A stretch of 64,000 bases of DNA from Acinetobacter lwoffii (GTDB taxonomy: Bacteria; Pseudomonadota; Gammaproteobacteria; Pseudomonadales; Moraxellaceae): contig NZ_JAMXXP010000016.1 in assembly GCF_024129355.1 (NCBI RefSeq), forward strand, positions 1 through 64,000, given 5' to 3'. The notes beneath the pieces are model-generated. The model was given only the letters and a program-made list of their open reading frames with translations, did not search any database and had not been told where the DNA came from. The first letter of the stretch is position 1, and every line of letters starts with the position of its first letter. This document shows, piece after piece, positions 60,546 through 64,000 of this stretch. Both the position numbers and the translations under genes were made by a program.

Positions 60546-61751
60546 ATGCCTGCATATCAGTTTATTGCGCTTGATGCTTCAGGAAAGCAGCAAAAAGGCG
60601 TGCTGGAGGGGGATTCTGCACGTCAGATCCGGCAACAATTACGGGATAAAGCACTTATTCCGGTCTCTGTTGATCCTGTCGAAAAAAAAGACCAGCAGCA
60701 TCGTCGAAAATGGTTTGAAAAAAGCATCACCGCCTACGATCTGGCCCTCATGACCCGGCAGCTATCTGTGCTGGTCGCTGCCGCGATTCCGCTGGAAGAA
60801 GCCATCCGCGCCGTCGGCAAGCAAAGCGAAAAAGTGCATGTACAAAACCTGCTGATGTCGGTTCGCTCCAAGGTACTAGAAGGGCATAGTCTGGCGCAGG
60901 GTTTGCAGCAATCCGGACGTTTTCCTGAACTGTATATTGCTACGATTGCGGCCGGTGAGCGTTCCGGACATCTGGACCTGATTCTGGATCAGTTGGCTGA
61001 CTATACCGAAAACCGGTTTGCCATGCAGAAAAAAATTCAGGGTGCAATGGTCTATCCGATTATCCTGATGCTGATGTCCTTTGCGATCGTGATGGGGCTG
61101 ATGACCTATGTGGTGCCGGATATCGTCAAGACTTTTGATCAGAGTAAAGACGCCTTACCGTGGATTACCGTGGCCTTGATGAAAGCCAGTGATTTTATCC
61201 GCATTTCTTGGCCATTTTTATTGATTGGTGGTGCTTTGGGGATTTTCCTGTTGGTCCGGTTTTTAAGAACCACCGCCGGGCATTATGCCTTTGACCGTCT
61301 GACCTTAAAACTACCTTTATTCGGCAAATTGTCACGCGGGATTAATGCCGCACGTTTTGCCAGTACCTTATCCATTTTGACCCAGTCTGGCGTGCCGCTG
61401 GTCGATGCACTGCGCATTGGTGCTGCAGTCAGTAACAACTGGGTGATCCGTGATGCTGTCAATCTGGCAGCGGAAAAAGTCACTGAAGGTGGCAACCTGG
61501 CGACCCAACTGGAACGCAGTGGTTATTTCCCGCCGATGATGGTACAAATGATCAAAAGTGGTGAAGCGTCTGGTGAACTGGACCGCATGTTGGAACGTGC
61601 TTCACAGATGCAGGATCGCGAAGTGACCACCCTGATTTCAACTTTACTGGCCTTGCTGGAACCTTTAATGCTGGTATTGATGGCCAGTATTGTTTTGGTG
61701 ATTGTGATTGCAGTGATGCTGCCAATTGTGAATATGAATAATATGATTTAA
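60546..61751 (+). CDS. gspF: Type II secretion inner-membrane protein GspF
   Basis: GspF is the inner-membrane platform protein of the type II secretion system that contacts the GspE ATPase. The 401 residues start MPAYQFIALDASGKQQKGVLEGDS, the usual T2SS-F opening. Two homologous helical domains (about 70-190 and 275-395) each precede membrane helices; three hydrophobic segments lie at about 170-190, 220-240 and 374-395. The motif PLEEAIRAVGKQS and the second copy PLVDALRIGAAVSNNW are seen. gspG follows 79 nt later. The remaining gsp genes are not in this window. Confidence 0.95.
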   Translation: MPAYQFIALDASGKQQKGVLEGDSARQIRQQLRDKALIPVSVDPVEKKDQQHRRKWFEKSITAYDLALMTRQLSVLVAAAIPLEEAIRAVGKQSEKVHVQNLLMSVRSKVLEGHSLAQGLQQSGRFPELYIATIAAGERSGHLDLILDQLADYTENRFAMQKKIQGAMVYPIILMLMSFAIVMGLMTYVVPDIVKTFDQSKDALPWITVALMKASDFIRISWPFLLIGGALGIFLLVRFLRTTAGHYAFDRLTLKLPLFGKLSRGINAARFASTLSILTQSGVPLVDALRIGAAVSNNWVIRDAVNLAAEKVTEGGNLATQLERSGYFPPMMVQMIKSGEASGELDRMLERASQMQDREVTTLISTLLALLEPLMLVLMASIVLVIVIAVMLPIVNMNNMI

Positions 61752-61830
61752 ACAGAAGCCAGTTAGAATTTTGCTGTGATCAAGATTCAAGTGGAAATTC
61801 TGAATGATGCAAATAAATGAGAGAGATTGA

Positions 61831-62265
61831 ATGAAAAGGAATCAATTAAATAAACAGACGGGCTTTACCTTAATCGAAGTCATGGTGGTGATTGTTATTC
61901 TCGGTGTGCTTGCTGCGCTGATTGTTCCGAATGTGATGGGACGCGGTGAAAAAGCCAAAGTAGATACCACCGTGATCAAGTTGCAGAGCATTGCAGGTTC
62001 ACTGGATCAATACAAGCTGGACAATGGCAAGTATCCAAGTATGCAGGAAGGCGGTCTGGATGCACTGGTGAATCAGCCAGCGACTGCAAAAAACTGGGTG
62101 CCAGGCGGTTATGTCAAGGGCGGTTTTCCAAAAGACAGCTGGGATAATGAACTGCAATATGTGATTCCGGGCACCGATGGCCGCAGCTTCGATCTGTATT
62201 CATTTGGTGCAGATGGTCAATCGGGTGGTGAAGGAACAGATGCCGATATTTATTATCAGCCTTAA
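61831..62265 (+). CDS. gspG: Type II secretion major pseudopilin GspG
   Basis: GspG is the main pseudopilin that forms the short pilus-like fibre of the secretion system. The 144-residue precursor has a type IV prepilin leader (KRNQLNKQTG) cleaved by the GspO/PilD peptidase before the Phe of FTLIEVMVVIVILGVLAALIVPNV; Glu at +5 (FTLIE) is kept. The C-terminal globular part has the calcium-site loop region (DLYSFGADGQSGGEGTDADI) characteristic of GspG. GAGAGA precedes ATG 61831. It is paired with gspF and separated from the rest of the system, which is usual in Acinetobacter. Confidence 0.96.
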   Translation: MKRNQLNKQTGFTLIEVMVVIVILGVLAALIVPNVMGRGEKAKVDTTVIKLQSIAGSLDQYKLDNGKYPSMQEGGLDALVNQPATAKNWVPGGYVKGGFPKDSWDNELQYVIPGTDGRSFDLYSFGADGQSGGEGTDADIYYQP

Positions 62266-62300
62266 TTGAGAATCGTTATAAATTTTCGATAGATAGAATA

Positions 62301-62345
62301 TATCACTTCACTGAATAGGCTATTTCAATACGAAGTGAAGTGATA
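62301..62345 (+). repeat. Nested inverted repeat after gspG
   Basis: TATCACTTCA (62301-62310) is the exact inverse of TGAAGTGATA (62336-62345), with a smaller inner stem (TGAATAG with CTATTTCA, about 62311-62327). It lies 36 nt after the gspG stop and lacks a T tract. It may protect or process the gspFG mRNA 3' end. Confidence 0.6.
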
Positions 62346-62549
62346 ATAACTATTAATTATTAAATATAATGTAAGTTAATGATATTTATAATAATGAAAT
62401 AATAAAAACGATATGCGAGTTATAATAAGAATTATTCCCATATTTATCTATTACAATTCTCGTAAAATATGAATAAACATACACTTTCTATTTATTTAAA
62501 AAAGCTCATAATGATCTGAATGGTACTTGACTCGCCAACGGAGAAGCAC
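62346..62549 (+). other. AT-rich spacer before the small membrane protein gene
   Basis: About 200 bp, very AT-rich, without a gene. It should hold the promoter of the next gene. No clear -35/-10 pair is seen. Confidence 0.35.
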
Positions 62550-62885
62550 ATGAAAGCATTAATCTTAGGAGATGAAATCAATCAGTTTCATTGGTCGATG
62601 CTGAAATCTGTTCTTCTGGTTTTAAGCATGCTGCCGATCAGTCAGGGAATCGTCCATTTATGGCAAAGCACCGAAGGTAGCAGCCAGATTATGGTGGCTT
62701 TTTTTGCCATTAGCTTGATGAGTAGTTTATTGGCCTTGTGTTTCTGGTCAGCATTAAACGCGAGTGTAGTTCGCATTCAAGCCGAACAAGTTTCAGTATT
62801 TGATCAGACACTGGTTCAGATCTATCGTCATGTACCAATGCTGTCTCTTGCCAGCATGTTGTGTTATCTGGCTATACAGTTTTAA
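62550..62885 (+). CDS. Small integral membrane protein, unknown
   Basis: The 111-residue product starts at ATG 62550 (MKALILGDEINQFHWSMLK), with GGAG 7 nt upstream; a longer frame from 62520 is unlikely. Three hydrophobic stretches (about 17-38, 47-70 and 92-110) are visible, with a short Gln-rich loop (RIQAEQVSVFDQT) between the second and third. No motif is recognised. It stands alone between gspG and a terminator. It resembles the other small three-helix protein at 31944 in layout only. Confidence 0.65.
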   Translation: MKALILGDEINQFHWSMLKSVLLVLSMLPISQGIVHLWQSTEGSSQIMVAFFAISLMSSLLALCFWSALNASVVRIQAEQVSVFDQTLVQIYRHVPMLSLASMLCYLAIQF

Positions 62886-62898
62886 GTTTTAAAGAGAT

Positions 62899-62928
62899 AA
62901 AAAACCGAGGCTGTGACCTCGGTTTTTT
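62899..62928 (+). terminator. Terminator after the small membrane protein gene
   Basis: Six A, CCGAGG, loop CTGTGA, CCTCGG and six T: a textbook intrinsic terminator 13 nt past the stop. Confidence 0.93.
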
Positions 62929-62954
62929 ATTGCCTTGAGTGTTCTTCGCTTTCA

Positions 62955-63040
62955 TAAAGGGAGCTTAGGAGGGATTGATAAGGTGCTATATTCAGGAATC
63001 CCCTAAATCCCTCTTTGTAAAAGAGGGACTTGAAGAAATT
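62955..63040. repeat. Degenerate copies of the palindromic repeat near lnt
   Basis: AAAGGGAGCTTAGGAGGGATT (62956-62976) is like one outer half of the 8187-8255 element. AATCCCCTAAATCCCTCTTT (62998 on) and AAAAGAGGGACTTGAAG resemble its other half, with the same CCCTCTTT-GT-AAAAGAGGG stem. They face each other across about 20 bp. The region looks like two truncated copies, one converging on the 3' end of lnt. Confidence 0.6.
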
Positions 63041-64000
63041 ATCTTCTTGACTTAAAGCTGACATCCACTTTACGTGGACGGAAGCGCCATCCAATAAGCA
63101 AAAGCAGAACTGAGAAGATCATCACTGGCCAATCACTGAGTTTCATATACAGCGTTTCGCCCTGCATGGCTGGAAGTTCACCACGTAATACCGCTTCCTG
63201 ATCCACCGGGGCTTTTTTCACGATGTGGCCATTGTGGTCAATAAAGGCGGTTACACCGGTATTGGTGGCGCGAATAAACCAGCGGCCATTTTCTTTAGCA
63301 CGCATTTGCACCATTTGCAGATGCTGTAATGGTCCTGCCGTGCCGGTAAACCAGGCATCATTAGACACGGTCACCAGAAAATCACTTTGGCTGGCATTGC
63401 GACGGGTCAAATTCGGGTAGGCCACTTCATAACAAATTGCAGAACCCAATGGATGATTTTTCACATTCAATGGTTTTTGATGATCTGCGCCCCGGGTAAA
63501 ACCACTCATGGAAGGATCATTTTGCAGACCTGGCAAGACCCAGCTCAGCCAGCCTGATAAGGGGATATATTCACCAAAGGGAACCAGTCGTTGCTTCTTG
63601 TATAGCCCATCAGATTCATTTCCGCTGGCCATAATGCTATTGTAATATTTTGGATAGCCTGCAGCCTGTGATTCTGCTAAATCCCAATATGGAATGCCGG
63701 TCACCCAGGCAGTGCCCGATTTTTCAGCCTGTACTTTCATGGCTTCCAGAAAGGCTTCAATATCAGTCTGGAACATGGGAATCGAAGATTCCGGCCAGAC
63801 GATCAGATCACGGCCCCATTCGGTTTTACTCAAATTGGCATAAATCAATAAGGTCTTCACCTGATATTCAGTCAGCCATTTCAAGTCTTGCGGAATATTG
63901 CCCTGAATCAGGGAAACCGTTAAAGGCTTTTGATTTTTTTGCTCTACAAAGGTCAGCTGTGCTGCGCCCCAGGCACCGAGTAATAAAACTGCCGAAGGAA
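63039..64000 (-). CDS. lnt: Apolipoprotein N-acyltransferase (partial)
   Basis: Lnt attaches the third acyl chain to lipoproteins in the inner membrane. The frame continues to the window edge; the 5' half (membrane helices) is outside. The readable 319 residues begin PSAVLLLGAWGAAQLTFVEQ and contain the nitrilase-type domain with the expected catalytic Glu in WPESSIPMF, Lys in KKQRLVPFGEYIPL and Cys in GSAICYEVAYPNL. The C-terminal membrane helix LSDWPVMIFSVLLLLIGWRF is complete. The stop is at 63039-63041, and the repeat copies lie just beyond it. Confidence 0.95.
   Translation of the reverse strand, partial: PSAVLLLGAWGAAQLTFVEQKNQKPLTVSLIQGNIPQDLKWLTEYQVKTLLIYANLSKTEWGRDLIVWPESSIPMFQTDIEAFLEAMKVQAEKSGTAWVTGIPYWDLAESQAAGYPKYYNSIMASGNESDGLYKKQRLVPFGEYIPLSGWLSWVLPGLQNDPSMSGFTRGADHQKPLNVKNHPLGSAICYEVAYPNLTRRNASQSDFLVTVSNDAWFTGTAGPLQHLQMVQMRAKENGRWFIRATNTGVTAFIDHNGHIVKKAPVDQEAVLRGELPAMQGETLYMKLSDWPVMIFSVLLLLIGWRFRPRKVDVSFKSRR

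Noticed and set aside
1-64000. CRISPR array, prophage, insertion sequence, integron or defence island
   Set aside because: No regularly spaced direct repeats, transposase, integrase, phage structural or restriction genes are visible. The only repeats are the short palindromic elements listed.

Overview
This window is chromosomal core DNA from a gammaproteobacterium of the genus Acinetobacter. The evidence is the Acinetobacter-type RpoB/RpoC (RpoB of 1362 residues with the rifampicin cluster at Q522-S540), the split type II secretion locus gspFG, a two-domain polyphosphate:AMP phosphotransferase like the one described in A. johnsonii, moderate-to-low GC, and the unlinked gene order typical of the genus. 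The species cannot be fixed from the sequence alone. I see no prophage, integron, insertion sequence, CRISPR array or defence island. Most of the window is housekeeping DNA.

Layout. (1) 1-12.6 kb: translation/transcription block on the + strand: tuf end, tRNA-Trp, secE-nusG, rplK-rplA, rplJ-rplL, rpoB-rpoC, with structured leaders and attenuator-like hairpins between the sub-operons. A 69-bp palindromic repeat sits between rpoB and rpoC. (2) 12.7-24 kb: small envelope and unknown genes (glycine-zipper lipoprotein, DUF4442 thioesterase, EphD-like hydrolase, Na+/H+ antiporter, OmpW, LprI-like protein, htpG, a small exported repeat protein, an outer-membrane-like protein, a two-gene operon of unknowns, dodecin). 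A small exported protein gene at 23.2-23.4 kb is interrupted by an in-frame stop. (3) 24-29.2 kb, mainly - strand: FrnE-type thiol oxidoreductase, acetyl-CoA hydrolase/CoA transferase, and ompR-envZ separated by a strongly structured 260-bp spacer. (4) 29.5-39.9 kb: tex, a small membrane protein, a patatin-like lipase, the ubiquinone operon ubiE-ubiJ-ubiB, an unknown gene and pap. (5) 40-49.7 kb: recC-recB-recD, the recombination and repair helicase/nuclease. (6) 49.7-53.3 kb: a non-coding stretch with two terminator-bounded candidate small RNAs, then rpsO-pnp. (7) 53.3-60.4 kb, - strand: DUF465 protein, CbpM-like modulator, DUF2147 protein, hslO, a CPA2 cation/proton antiporter and priA. (8) 60.5-64 kb: gspF-gspG, a small membrane protein, degenerate copies of the palindromic repeat, and the 3' part of lnt.

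Functional links: secE/nusG, the ribosomal proteins and RNA polymerase form the classic growth-rate-controlled cluster. ubiE/J/B act together in ubiquinone synthesis. recCBD and priA serve break repair and replication restart. rpsO/pnp is the usual autoregulated RNA-decay operon. htpG, hslO, frnE and the cbpM-like gene are stress or folding functions scattered through the window. The best leads are the tandem candidate small RNAs before rpsO, the ompR-envZ spacer, the interrupted small exported gene and the repeat inside rpoBC. None amounts to a clearly new multi-gene system.
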